A stretch of 64,000 bases of DNA from NCBI RefSeq assembly GCF_916715725.1, contig NZ_CAKAPD010000014.1:1-64000 (forward strand), written 5' to 3'. Under the pieces are notes generated by a model that worked only from the letters and a program-made list of their open reading frames with translations, did not search any database and was not told the origin of the DNA. The translations under genes were made by a program, and so were the position numbers. The DNA is from an uncultured Rothia sp. GTDB lineage: Bacteria > Actinomycetota > Actinomycetes > Actinomycetales > Micrococcaceae. Below are positions 17,383-26,243 of this stretch, in pieces. The stretch's first letter is position 1; each line of letters begins with the position of its first letter.

Positions 17383-18975
17383 GTGACCAACTCTGTGAAC
17401 CTGGACCAGCTCGAAGAGCGTCCCGTCCTGGTGGTAGATTACGGTGCACAGTACGCGCAGCTCATCGCTCGCCGCGTGCGTGAAGCCGGCATCTACTCCG
17501 AAATCGTCCCCCACTCCATGAGCACCGAGAAGATGCTCGCCAAGAACCCGGCAGCCATCGTGCTCTCCGGTGGCCCCTCCTCGGTCTACGCCGATGGCGC
17601 ACCCAAGGGTGACAAGGCCCTCTTCGAAGCCGGCGTGCCAATCTTCGGTATTTGCTACGGCTTCCAGGTGATGGCCCAGACCCTCGGTGGCACCGTCGCC
17701 CAGACCGGTCTGCGCGAATACGGCGCAACTGACGCTGTGGTCTGCGCTGAGAACTCCTCCTTCCTGACCGGCACCCCCACCACCCAGAACGTGTGGATGT
17801 CTCACGGTGACTCCGTGACCGAAGCCCCCGAAGGCTTCGAGGTGCTGGCAAAGACCCCCGGCGCATCCGTGGCAGCATTCGTGGACGAGTCCCGCAAGCT
17901 CGGCGGCGTGCAGTGGCACCCCGAGGTGAAGCACTCCGACTACGGCCAGGTCGCCCTGGAGAACTTCCTCTACAATGTGGCAGGCCTGAAGCCCACCTGG
18001 TCCACCAACAACATCATCGAGGAGCAGGTCGCTAAGATCCGCGAGCAGGTCGGTAACGACCGCGTTATTTGCGCGCTCTCCGGCGGCGTTGACTCCTCCG
18101 TGGCGGCAGCACTCGTGCACAAGGCTGTTGGCGACCAGCTCACCTGTTTCTTCATCGACCACGGTCTGCTCCGTGAGGGCGAGCGTGAACAGGTCGAGCA
18201 GGACTACGCAGCGTCCATGGGCATCAAGGTCATCACCATCGACGAGTCGGAGCGTTTCCTCTCCGCACTCGAGGGCATCACCGAGCCTGAGGCGAAGCGT
18301 AAGGCTATCGGCCGCGAGTTCATCCGCTCCTTCGAAGAGGCACAGCGCAAGCTGATTGCCGAAGCTGGTGAAGAGGGCGCAGACATCAAGTTCCTGGTTC
18401 AGGGCACCCTGTACCCGGACGTTGTCGAGTCCGGCGGCGGCGACGGCACCGCAAACATTAAGAGCCACCACAACGTGGGCGGCCTTCCCGACGACCTGAC
18501 CTTCGAACTGGTTGAGCCGTTGCGCACCCTGTTCAAGGACGAGGTCCGCGCTATCGGTCGTGAGCTCGGCGTTCCCGAGAAGATCGTGGCACGTCAGCCG
18601 TTCCCCGGCCCCGGCCTGGGTATCCGCATTGTCGGCGAGGTTAACCGCGAGAACCTGGAGACCCTGCGTGCCGCTGACGCTATCGTGCGTGAAGAGCTGA
18701 CCGCAGCCGGTCAGGACGAGCACATCTGGCAGTGCCCCGTGGTTCTGCTGGCTGGCGTTCGCTCCGTGGGCGTTCAGGGTGACGGCCGTACCTACGGCCA
18801 CCCGATTGTTCTGCGCCCGGTCTCTTCGGAAGACGCAATGACCGCTGACTGGTCGCGCCTGCCGTACGACCTGCTGGCTAAGATCTCGAACCGTATTACC
18901 AACGAGGTCAAGGACGTTAACCGAGTGGTGCTGGACGTTACCTCCAAGCCCCCGGGAACTATTGAGTGGGAGTAA
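17383..18975 (+). CDS. guaA: GMP synthase (glutamine-hydrolysing)
   Basis: A 530-aa enzyme aminating XMP to GMP with glutamine and ATP. The N-terminal class I amidotransferase has its nucleophile in FGICYGFQVM (C91) and the His/Glu pair in VQWHPEV (about residues 175-181). The ATP-pyrophosphatase P-loop is ALSGGVDSSVAA (about 229-240). The C-terminal dimer domain has PFPGPGLGIRIVGE and ends TIEWE. The GTG start is preceded by TTGAGGTAATTTTC, with GAGG as the ribosome site. The 3' end carries a small tandem duplication (GTGGGAGTAAT repeated at 18966 and 18984). Confidence 0.98.
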   Translation: MTNSVNLDQLEERPVLVVDYGAQYAQLIARRVREAGIYSEIVPHSMSTEKMLAKNPAAIVLSGGPSSVYADGAPKGDKALFEAGVPIFGICYGFQVMAQTLGGTVAQTGLREYGATDAVVCAENSSFLTGTPTTQNVWMSHGDSVTEAPEGFEVLAKTPGASVAAFVDESRKLGGVQWHPEVKHSDYGQVALENFLYNVAGLKPTWSTNNIIEEQVAKIREQVGNDRVICALSGGVDSSVAAALVHKAVGDQLTCFFIDHGLLREGEREQVEQDYAASMGIKVITIDESERFLSALEGITEPEAKRKAIGREFIRSFEEAQRKLIAEAGEEGADIKFLVQGTLYPDVVESGGGDGTANIKSHHNVGGLPDDLTFELVEPLRTLFKDEVRAIGRELGVPEKIVARQPFPGPGLGIRIVGEVNRENLETLRAADAIVREELTAAGQDEHIWQCPVVLLAGVRSVGVQGDGRTYGHPIVLRPVSSEDAMTADWSRLPYDLLAKISNRITNEVKDVNRVVLDVTSKPPGTIEWE

Positions 18976-19034
18976 TAATCCCTGTGGGAGTAATCCCTAC
19001 TTTGGGCTGCGTAGCTTTGTAGCTGAGAGCCCGT

Positions 19035-19084
19035 GAAGAAGCCGCCCGGTGCATCCTGTTGTGGATGCGCCGGGCGGCTTCTTG
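19035..19084 (+). terminator. Terminator after guaA
   Basis: Arms GAAGAAGCCGCCCGG and CCGGGCGGCTTCTTGC, with an inner GCATCC/GGATGC pairing, make a strong hairpin ending in a short T-rich tail. Confidence 0.85.
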
Positions 19085-19220
19085 CGTAAGAACATGTAGA
19101 AAATTTCTGGGCGGATATTTTTGAATTTATAAAAAATCGTCTATTTATTTAAACTGCGAGTCTAAATAAAAACGCACTCCAAATAAATACCCTAAAAAAC
19201 TACACCAAGAAATAAACCTA

Positions 19221-19706
19221 TTAGTGCGGGTGATGCGGGTGACGAATCGAATCACGCCAATGAGCGCTCGACCCCAACCCAAAATGCAGAGCAAAAAACG
19301 TGCCAAAACAGCAGAACCCAAACGCGCACGCCATATACACGCCGTAGGTCAGCATCATAAACTCGGAATCGTGACTCACGCCCGAAGCGACATTCAACGC
19401 CAACGAGACGCCCAGAATCACAAGCCATGCAGCGCTCGCGGCCGCAATCAGCCATGAGATAGCACTCAGCACCGGGTGCGGGACCCTAAACGTACGCTCA
19501 GGACCGCTCACAGGCGCTACAGGCGCATTATCAACGGCGACAGGTTCAGCTACCACGGTCGAAACATTCGAGGCTGAGGGAGCCGCAGAAGAGCGCCACG
19601 GAATATGCACACCGGCGTGCTGCCCCTGCGCCTTCGCGGGGTTCTTTGCAGAGCGGTGGGGGACGCCTCCAGATTCGGGAGGAGAAGAAAGATACGGTTG
19701 CTGCAT
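19221..19706 (-). CDS. Small membrane protein with a disordered N-terminus
   Basis: A 161-aa protein not recognised as a known family. Residues 1-75 are proline/alanine/serine-rich and probably disordered and cytoplasmic. Two hydrophobic helices follow (about residues 80-105, ISWLIAAASAAWLVILGVSL, and about 118-142, MMLTYGVYMACAFGFCCFGT). The tail is histidine-rich (HPHHPH), which might bind metal by chance. It sits alone between the guaA terminator and a divergent AEC-type permease, in AT-rich flanks. Coding status is supported by the two well-formed membrane segments and a GC-rich third position, but function is unknown. Confidence 0.65.
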   Translation of the reverse strand: MQQPYLSSPPESGGVPHRSAKNPAKAQGQHAGVHIPWRSSAAPSASNVSTVVAEPVAVDNAPVAPVSGPERTFRVPHPVLSAISWLIAAASAAWLVILGVSLALNVASGVSHDSEFMMLTYGVYMACAFGFCCFGTFFALHFGLGSSAHWRDSIRHPHHPH

Positions 19707-20008
19707 TGCGGGCTCCTGAGCGTATAACCTCGCATGAGAAGAAACAACAGCGCGTCTAATGATGCGAGAAAATGAGTGTCGGCGATAGATTGAAAGAATA
19801 CGGTGAGGACATATTCTTTCTATATTTCAAGACTAGAAGCGAACCGCATAAAAAACGAGGGTTTAGCGGAATATGATGCAATATGACGCGAAAAAACCGA
19901 AAACCACAGAGAAAAAATAGTCAACCTCAACCTGAAGGTTCAGGGTAGGGTTATTAGACACACCCCATCGCGGCGAAAAACAGCAGAGCTACAGCGAAAG
20001 GAACGAGC
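19707..20008. other. AT-rich divergent promoter region with a dyad operator
   Basis: This 302-bp gap between divergent genes is much more AT-rich than its surroundings. The dyad CCTGAA-GG-TTCAGG (19931-19944) lies about 65 bp before the AEC permease start and resembles the spaced dyads bound by MerR-type activators. GAAAGGAACG, the permease ribosome site, lies at the right end. No ORF is supported. Confidence 0.5.
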
Positions 20009-20983
20009 ATGGGAATTATCCTCCCACTCATCTACCTAGGCATAGGTCTGGGGCTCGCGCTACTGCTACCCGAACGCTGGAGCACCCGCCTCAAAGAAGG
20101 CGCCTCAACCCTGCTGACCCGCTGGATTATCCCCGCCGTCATCATCTACACCGTCGCCACCAGCCGCCCCGAACTGTTCTTTGTCTCCGCCTCCACCATG
20201 GTGCTGATGCTCCTCGGCGTGCTCTGTGCCGGGCGCATCACCGGCGACCCCGTGCAGAAGCTCGCCTTCGTCTACCTGAACGCGGGACTCTTCGGCATCC
20301 CCGTGGTTGCCGGATTCTGGGGTGAAGAAGCCGTGCGCGTGTACATTGGCGCGTACATCGGCAACTCCATCATGGGCAATATCCTGGGCACCTCGCTACT
20401 ACGCAGTGGATTCAAGACAGATGCCGAGGCAGGGGAGGGCAATGCACCGGGTACACGAGCCACTAGGAGCCGTGGCGGAACCCTCCGCACGGTGCTGCGG
20501 GGTCTGCGTACCAGCCCGCCCGTTATCGCCGTGGCAGTGGGTCTGCTCTGCCTACCCGCCGGCCCCTTCCTGAGCCAGCACGGGGCGGGCTTCTACCGGG
20601 TACTGACCTGGGTTTTCAGCTTTATCGGAATGATCGTTCTGGGCATGTGGCTCGGTGCCGCCAAACTGCACCGCACCGATTTGACCCGAGCTACCGGATG
20701 GGCTCTCCTCCGCGCTGTACTCGTGAGCGTCTACAGCGTCGGCGTGCTCGCGTTCGCCCGCTGGGCACACGATGCGGCGGGCGTGCACTTCGACCAGCTG
20801 CTGGCGCATCCGCAGGTGCTATTCATCCTTGCGGTCCTGCCGCCAGCCGCGAACATCGTCATCCTGGAAACCCACTACCGGCACGAAGGAACCGCAGCCC
20901 CCGTGATTGCCGCCGGGGCGGTCGTCAGCGTGGGAATGATTGCGCTCGCCGTGCCAATCCTGCAACTCGTATTCGCCAGCTAA
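20009..20983 (+). CDS. AEC-family (auxin efflux carrier-like) permease
   Basis: A 324-aa integral membrane protein with about 9-10 hydrophobic segments arranged as two halves, as in the AEC/BART permease family that exports or imports small organic acids such as malate or malonate. The family-type stretches FVYLNAGLFGIPVVAGFWGE (about residues 90-109) and LPPAANIVILETHY near the end fit this family. A hydrophilic, positively charged loop (about 135-160) divides the halves. The ribosome site AAAGGAACG is clear. The substrate is unknown. It is monocistronic, with a dyad operator upstream. Confidence 0.7.
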   Translation: MGIILPLIYLGIGLGLALLLPERWSTRLKEGASTLLTRWIIPAVIIYTVATSRPELFFVSASTMVLMLLGVLCAGRITGDPVQKLAFVYLNAGLFGIPVVAGFWGEEAVRVYIGAYIGNSIMGNILGTSLLRSGFKTDAEAGEGNAPGTRATRSRGGTLRTVLRGLRTSPPVIAVAVGLLCLPAGPFLSQHGAGFYRVLTWVFSFIGMIVLGMWLGAAKLHRTDLTRATGWALLRAVLVSVYSVGVLAFARWAHDAAGVHFDQLLAHPQVLFILAVLPPAANIVILETHYRHEGTAAPVIAAGAVVSVGMIALAVPILQLVFAS

Positions 20984-21044
20984 ACAGAGCCAAGAAAGCA
21001 CGCCGGGACCACCAAGAAGACAACAAAAAAGACAGCAGAAGGAG

Positions 21045-21085
21045 GGCGGGGCATAAGCCCAACCCTCCTTCAGCTGTCTAATACC
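21045..21085 (+). terminator. Convergent hairpin after the AEC permease
   Basis: GGAGGG...(loop GCGGGGCATAAGCC)...CCCTCC, embedded in CAGAAGGAGGG/CCCTCCTTCAGCTG, forms a stem of about 10 bp between the convergent permease and alpha-glucosidase genes. Confidence 0.65.
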
Positions 21086-21122
21086 TTATCGGCACGCGGT
21101 AGCACTCAACGAGCTACAGCGC

Positions 21123-22928
21123 TTAGCGTACGATGTGGTACACCTTCGCCTCGTAGGGGCGCAGGGCCGAACCCGCATCGTCCTTGTAGTTCGAGCTCAC
21201 CAGCTCAACACGAGCGCCCGCCTCACGAGCCTCATTCAGAACCGCGAAGTCACGCTCCTGCTCCTCGGCAGTGAAGTTCGAAACAACAAGCAAAGACTCG
21301 TTCGCGGGGCTGCCATCCGCACCACCGGTACGGGTGTACGCGTACACAGCCTCATCCTCGTTGTGCGGAAGCTGAACCGAATCCACCGGAGCGAAGGCTG
21401 CGTAAACCATCAGGTCCTTCAGCTTGCCGCGGCGCAGAGCCACCAGCTGCTGGTAGTGGTAGAAAATCGAATCCTCATCAGCCAGAACAGCCTCAGCGTT
21501 AATCGCCGGGTAGTTCGGGTTCACAGCAATCCACGGGGTCACACCCTCGGGGCTGAAACCACCGTTAGCGGAGGCATCCCACTGAACCGGGGTACGAGCG
21601 TTATCGCGGCCCTTAATGTAAATCGCCTGCATCGCCTCTTCGTGGCTCAGACGCTTGTGGTCAACGTGCATGTCCTCGTAGAAGCGGATCGAGTCACCAT
21701 CGCGGTAATCCTCAATCGAATCGAACTTCACGTTGGTCATGCCCAGCTCTTCACCCTGGTAAATGTACGGGGTGCCCTGCATGAAGTGCAGAGTGGTCGC
21801 CAACTGCTTAGCGGACAGGGTGCGGAACTCATCCGAATCGTTACCGAAGCGGGAGACAACGCGCGGCTGGTCGTGGTTGTTCCAGTACAGCGAACCCCAG
21901 GCGTTACCCTCCAGGGTGGTCTGCCAGTCGTTCAGGATGCGCTTGAGCTCGGTCAGCTTGTACGGTGCGTAGGACCACTTACCGCCCAGGGAGCCGTTCG
22001 GGTCGTTGTCCACGCCCATGTGATCGAAGTGGAAGATCATGTTCAGCTCACCGGTGTGGTAGCCAGCCCACAGCTTAGCGTCCTCGGGGCTGGTTGCGCT
22101 GGTCTCGCCCACGGTCATCACGTCGTAGCGGCTGAAGGTCTCGCGGGTGAGTTCCTTCATCCACGGGTGCACCATGGTGCCGTTGGAGATGACGAACGGA
22201 ATCGAGGAGGTGTGCTTCTCAAAGTCGGTGGAGGGGTCATCCGGGAAGCCCTCGGGCTTGGAGATGATGTTGATAGCGTCCAGGCGGAAGCCGTCAACGC
22301 CCTTGTCCAGCCACCAGCGAACCATGGAGTACAGGTCCTCGCGAACCTTCTCGTTCTCCCAGTTCAGGTCGGGCTGTTCCTTGAAGAAGATGTGCAGGTA
22401 GAACTGGCCGGTCGCCTCGTCCCACTCCCACGCCGGGCCACCGAACTCGGACGCCCAGTTGTTCGGAGGAATCGGGTTGCCGTCCTCGTCGAAGCCCTTC
22501 GGGTCCTTCCAGATGTAGTAGTCGCGGTAGGGGTTGTCCTTGGAGGAGCGGGACTCCTTGAACCAGGGGTGCTGGTCGGAGGTGTGGTTTGCGACCAGGT
22601 CCATGAGGATCTTGATGCCGTGCTTGTGGGCGGTCTCAAGCATCTCGTCGAAGTCTTCCATGGTGCCGAAGTCACTCATGATGGCGAAGTAGTCAGAGAT
22701 GTCGTAGCCGTTGTCCACGTTCGGCGAGTCGAACACGGGGGAGAGCCAGATGACGTTGATGCCCAGCTTAGCCAGGTAGGGCAGCTTCTCGGTGATACCC
22801 TTCAGGTCACCGATGCCGTCGCCGTTTGCGTCGTTGAAAGAGCGGGGGTACACCTGGTACACCACGGCTTCCTTCCACCACTGGCGGCCCTCGTAGGAGG
22901 GAACCTCGTATGCCTCGGAGTTGCTCAT
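21123..22928 (-). CDS. GH13 alpha-glucosidase (maltase-like)
   Basis: A 601-aa cytoplasmic glycoside hydrolase family 13 enzyme of the oligo-1,6-glucosidase/alpha-glucosidase group. The catalytic triad is visible as D217 in GFRLDAIN, E275 in MTVGETSAT and D353 in YWNNHDQPR. The barrel start WWKEAVVYQVYPRSF and the calcium-loop DANGDGIGDL are also present. The residue after the nucleophile is alanine (A218), which in this family tends to go with alpha-1,4 (maltose) preference; this is an inference. I chose the ATG preceded by GAAAGGC; the reading frame continues upstream without a ribosome site. A paralogue lies 127 bp upstream on the same strand. Confidence 0.93.
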   Translation of the reverse strand: MSNSEAYEVPSYEGRQWWKEAVVYQVYPRSFNDANGDGIGDLKGITEKLPYLAKLGINVIWLSPVFDSPNVDNGYDISDYFAIMSDFGTMEDFDEMLETAHKHGIKILMDLVANHTSDQHPWFKESRSSKDNPYRDYYIWKDPKGFDEDGNPIPPNNWASEFGGPAWEWDEATGQFYLHIFFKEQPDLNWENEKVREDLYSMVRWWLDKGVDGFRLDAINIISKPEGFPDDPSTDFEKHTSSIPFVISNGTMVHPWMKELTRETFSRYDVMTVGETSATSPEDAKLWAGYHTGELNMIFHFDHMGVDNDPNGSLGGKWSYAPYKLTELKRILNDWQTTLEGNAWGSLYWNNHDQPRVVSRFGNDSDEFRTLSAKQLATTLHFMQGTPYIYQGEELGMTNVKFDSIEDYRDGDSIRFYEDMHVDHKRLSHEEAMQAIYIKGRDNARTPVQWDASANGGFSPEGVTPWIAVNPNYPAINAEAVLADEDSIFYHYQQLVALRRGKLKDLMVYAAFAPVDSVQLPHNEDEAVYAYTRTGGADGSPANESLLVVSNFTAEEQERDFAVLNEAREAGARVELVSSNYKDDAGSALRPYEAKVYHIVR

Positions 22929-23054
22929 AATTGCCTTTCTGTACCGGCGGGTTACGCCGAAGAGGAAAAAGGTGTCTGTGATTGAAGTATAGGGCGAGGG
23001 GGACCGGAATGTCTGTGCCGAATCCCCCTCGCGCATTACATTTTTGGGGCGTGC

Positions 23055-24869
23055 CTACTTAGCGTTGCCGAAGAGGTAAACCTTCGCCTCGTAGGGGCGC
23101 AGCAGGGTGCCCTCGTCGGTGAACTCGCGGTTCTCATCGCGGTAGTTCGAGCTAATCAGCTTCGGGGTGTTCTCGATAGCCTTCAGCTCAGTCGGGGAGA
23201 GAGCCTGCGAGTTGGTCAACACCACCGAATCCAGGTTGCCGCCCGCGTAGTTCAGCTGAACGGTGTCATCGGTAAAGTTCGCGACGACCAGCAGAGCGCG
23301 CTCGCCGGTTGCGGCGGCATCCTCATCGGAGTTCACGCGTAGGTAGGCGTAGACCTGCTCGTCCTCTTCATCCAGGAGGCGGTACTCGCCGGTCAGGACG
23401 ATCGGGTGCTCGCGGCGCAGGCTAATCAGATCGCGGTAGTGGTAGAACACGGAATCCGGGTCTGCGAGCTCTGCTTCTGCGTTGATTTCGGTGTAGCGCG
23501 GGTTCAGCTTCAGCCACGGGGTGCCGGAGGTGAAGCCTGCGTTCTCGCCAGCGGTCCACTGCATGGGGGTGCGTGCGTTGTCGCGGCCGGAGGCGCTGAT
23601 GTAGCGCAGCATGTCCTCGGCGGAGACGCGGCCCGACTCTTCAACGTACTTGCGCCAGGAGTCGTGAATTTCCAGGTCGTTGTAGTCCTTGACGTCGTCG
23701 AAGAAGACGTTGGTCATGCCCAGCTCTTCACCCTGGTAGATGTAGGGGGTGCCCTGCATCAGGTGCAGTACGGTGCCCAGCATCTTGGCGCTGACGGTGC
23801 GGTACTCGGGGGAGTCGTTACCGAAGCGGGAGACGGTGCGCGGCTGGTCGTGGTTGTTCCAGTACAGGGAGTTCCAGCCGCGGCCGTGCAGGCCTTCCTG
23901 CCAGTGGGTAAGGACCTTCTTGAGGTCGACCAGGTTGAAGCGGCGGTCGGACCACTTGCCGGTCACGCCACCCTCGGAGGCGTCCACATCCATGTGCTCG
24001 AACTGGAACACCATCTGCAGCTCGTTGCGGTCGAAGCCGGTGTAGAGAGCGGCGTCGTCCACGGTCACGCAGGGGGTTTCGCCCACAGTCATGACCGGGT
24101 ACTTGCTGAGGACCTCGCGGTTCATCTCCTGCAGGAACTCATGCACGCGCGGGCCGTTAGCGGCGACAGCCAGGGAGTTGTCGAGGCCGCCAGCCAGAAC
24201 TGCGGGGTCCTCGGGGAAGGAGAGGTCCTTGGAAATCAGGTTGATGACGTCCATGCGGAAGCCGTCCACGCCCTTGTCCAGCCAGAAGCGCATGATGTCG
24301 TAGACCTCTTCGCGGACCTTCGGGTTCTCCCAGTTCAGGTCGGGCTGCTTGATGGAGAAGTAGTGCAGGTAGAACTGGCCGGTCGCCTCGTCCCACTCCC
24401 ATACGGAGGGGCTAAAGCAGGAAATCCAGTTGTTCGGCGGGATCGGCTTGCCGTCCTCGTCGAAGCCCTTGGGGTCGCGCCAGATGTAGTAGTCGCGGTA
24501 GGGGTTGTCCTTGGAAGAGCGTGCCTGCTTGAACCATTCGTGCTCGTCGGAAGTGTGGTTGACGACCAGGTCCATCATGAGCTTGATGCCGTGCTTGTGC
24601 GCGGTTTCGAGCAGCTCATCGAAGTCTTCCATGGTGCCGAACTCGGTCATGATGGCACGGTAGTCGGAGATGTCGTAGCCGTTGTCGTCGTTCGGGGACG
24701 CGTAGATGGGGGAGAGCCACAGCACCTGAATACCCAGGTCGGCGAGGTACGGAATCTTCTCGGTGATACCGGGCAGGTCGCCGATGCCGTCGCCGTTGGA
24801 GTCATTGAAGGAACGGGGGTAGATCTGGTAGACAACGGGTTCCTGCCACCACTGGGTCTGGGTCGTCAT
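23055..24869 (-). CDS. GH13 alpha-glucosidase (oligo-1,6-glucosidase-like)
   Basis: A 604-aa paralogue of the neighbouring enzyme, with the same architecture (TIM barrel with B domain, C-terminal beta sandwich). The catalytic residues are D207 in GFRMDVIN, E264 in TVGETPCVT and D341 in WNNHDQPR. The residue after the nucleophile is valine (V208), the state linked in this family to alpha-1,6 (isomaltose, panose) cleavage, in contrast to alanine in the partner. The two genes look like a duplication followed by a split in linkage preference. The start ATG is preceded by GGGAAGGAAG. It is probably co-transcribed with the downstream paralogue. Confidence 0.93.
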   Translation of the reverse strand: MTTQTQWWQEPVVYQIYPRSFNDSNGDGIGDLPGITEKIPYLADLGIQVLWLSPIYASPNDDNGYDISDYRAIMTEFGTMEDFDELLETAHKHGIKLMMDLVVNHTSDEHEWFKQARSSKDNPYRDYYIWRDPKGFDEDGKPIPPNNWISCFSPSVWEWDEATGQFYLHYFSIKQPDLNWENPKVREEVYDIMRFWLDKGVDGFRMDVINLISKDLSFPEDPAVLAGGLDNSLAVAANGPRVHEFLQEMNREVLSKYPVMTVGETPCVTVDDAALYTGFDRNELQMVFQFEHMDVDASEGGVTGKWSDRRFNLVDLKKVLTHWQEGLHGRGWNSLYWNNHDQPRTVSRFGNDSPEYRTVSAKMLGTVLHLMQGTPYIYQGEELGMTNVFFDDVKDYNDLEIHDSWRKYVEESGRVSAEDMLRYISASGRDNARTPMQWTAGENAGFTSGTPWLKLNPRYTEINAEAELADPDSVFYHYRDLISLRREHPIVLTGEYRLLDEEDEQVYAYLRVNSDEDAAATGERALLVVANFTDDTVQLNYAGGNLDSVVLTNSQALSPTELKAIENTPKLISSNYRDENREFTDEGTLLRPYEAKVYLFGNAK

Positions 24870-24947
24870 TGTTCTTCCTTCCCTTGGTATGGATGAGTGT
24901 TGTGCGGTTCGCCCTGCTGCGGTGCGGGTGGTTAAGCCTTGGGTTGT

Positions 24948-25826
24948 TTAGGGCAGCTGGTTGAGGGGCGTGAGGATGCTCTCCGGTGCCCAGCTTTCAG
25001 GGTCAATCTCTAGCAGCAGGCCGCTGTGGTCGGAGATTGCCTCGGGGGAGTTGTCGCGGAAGACCACCGCGTGCGAGTTGACCGTGAGCAAGCGATCGGC
25101 GAAAACGAAGTCGATGCGCTTGGCATCCGTGCTACCTTCCCAGCCGGCAATTTCGCGGTGGACGGTGTTCTCGCCGTCGGTGTGCTCCGCTAGGGAGCGG
25201 GTATCAATCATGCCGCTGGAGGTGACCAGCGCGTAGCCTTCATCGCTCAGGTGTGCTGCGGAGTTGAAGTCGCCGCCGAGCAGTACCGGGGCGGTGCGGG
25301 CGCACTCGGCAAGCTCCTGCGAGAGGTGTTCGTATTCCTGCGCGAAGAGGGGTTCGCCGTCGAAGTCCCACCAGGACATGTGGGTGGTGGCGCACCAGAA
25401 AGGACCGGAGGGGGTCTCAATGAGTGCTGCCTGGGCGGCGCGGCGCTGTACCTGGTGGTAGCCGTAGCCGGGGGACATATTGATGGGCTTGATGCCGCGA
25501 ATCGGCAGGCGCGAGAGGATAGCTACGCATTCGTCGTAACGGTCCCAGCCGATGTGGGTTTCGGTGAGGGTCCACTCGTAAGTGGCACCCATTTCGTTGA
25601 GCGCCTGCACGAGCAGCAGGGCGTAGTTATCTTCGCGGACCGGAATGCCCGCGCCGCCGCGGTAGTTGAGGGGCTCCTTCACCACGGGGGTGGAGGTGAG
25701 CTGGTTGACTTCCTGCAACGCAACGACGTCCACCTGCTGTTCAATGATGAACTTGGCGAGGGTACGGATCTTGGCAATCTGGTGGATTTCGCACCAGCTG
25801 TGCGTATTGAGGGTGAGGAAGCGCAT
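24948..25826 (-). CDS. Endonuclease/exonuclease/phosphatase (EEP) family hydrolase
   Basis: A 292-aa metal-dependent hydrolase of the DNase I-like EEP superfamily. Conserved pieces are LTLNTHSW (N), VALQEVNQL (metal glutamate, about residue 38), ATTHMSWWDFDGE, LLGGDFNSAAH (about 175-185) and the final SDHSGLLLEID. There is no signal peptide, so it is cytoplasmic. Similar proteins sit in sugar-utilisation clusters of Firmicutes and Actinobacteria without an assigned substrate. Nuclease, phosphodiesterase or sugar-phosphate phosphatase activity cannot be distinguished. It is upstream of the alpha-glucosidase pair on the same strand (78 bp gap) and may share a transcript. Confidence 0.82.
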   Translation of the reverse strand: MRFLTLNTHSWCEIHQIAKIRTLAKFIIEQQVDVVALQEVNQLTSTPVVKEPLNYRGGAGIPVREDNYALLLVQALNEMGATYEWTLTETHIGWDRYDECVAILSRLPIRGIKPINMSPGYGYHQVQRRAAQAALIETPSGPFWCATTHMSWWDFDGEPLFAQEYEHLSQELAECARTAPVLLGGDFNSAAHLSDEGYALVTSSGMIDTRSLAEHTDGENTVHREIAGWEGSTDAKRIDFVFADRLLTVNSHAVVFRDNSPEAISDHSGLLLEIDPESWAPESILTPLNQLP

Positions 25827-26243
25827 GTATTAAGTCCGGGGTATGTGTGAGGTTGAAGAATGATATGCGCACCGCGTATTGAGGTGGTGAGTGTTTATGC
25901 ACTCTGACCTATGGGTGCACTGTTTATGCTATCGATTCTGTGCGCTAGGTAATAGGGAAAAAGTCTCATCTGCAGCAAGTATTTTTAACCAGTGCCGGGA
26001 TATGTTTCAGGTTCTGAAAAACTCTTTCAAAACTCACAGTTTTGGTACCTGCGGGTAGGTATGACCTGGCATTATTAGTTCTGTCTAAAACACATTCGGC
26101 ATTTAGCGCACGCAGAATATGTGGCACCCGTCTCATATACTTTCGTTTGAGGGTATAAAGATACGGTGTTGCCACCGCAGACCGGCAACGATCGCCGGCA
26201 CCTGCGTCCGCTCACTCGACAACCCGAAAGGGCGTATAGCCTC
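25827..26243. promoter_or_regulatory. Divergent control region of the alpha-glucoside genes
   Basis: This 417-bp gap lies between the EEP hydrolase (minus) and the PTS permease (plus). Two overlapping dyads are present: TGAAA-N5-TTTCA (26015-26029) and the perfect CAAAACT-CAC-AGTTTTG (26028-26044). These are candidate operators for the RpiR-type regulator encoded beyond the PTS gene. Downstream are -10-like words TATACT and TATAAA (about 26136-26160) and the GAAAGGG ribosome site of the permease. No ORF is supported. Confidence 0.5.
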
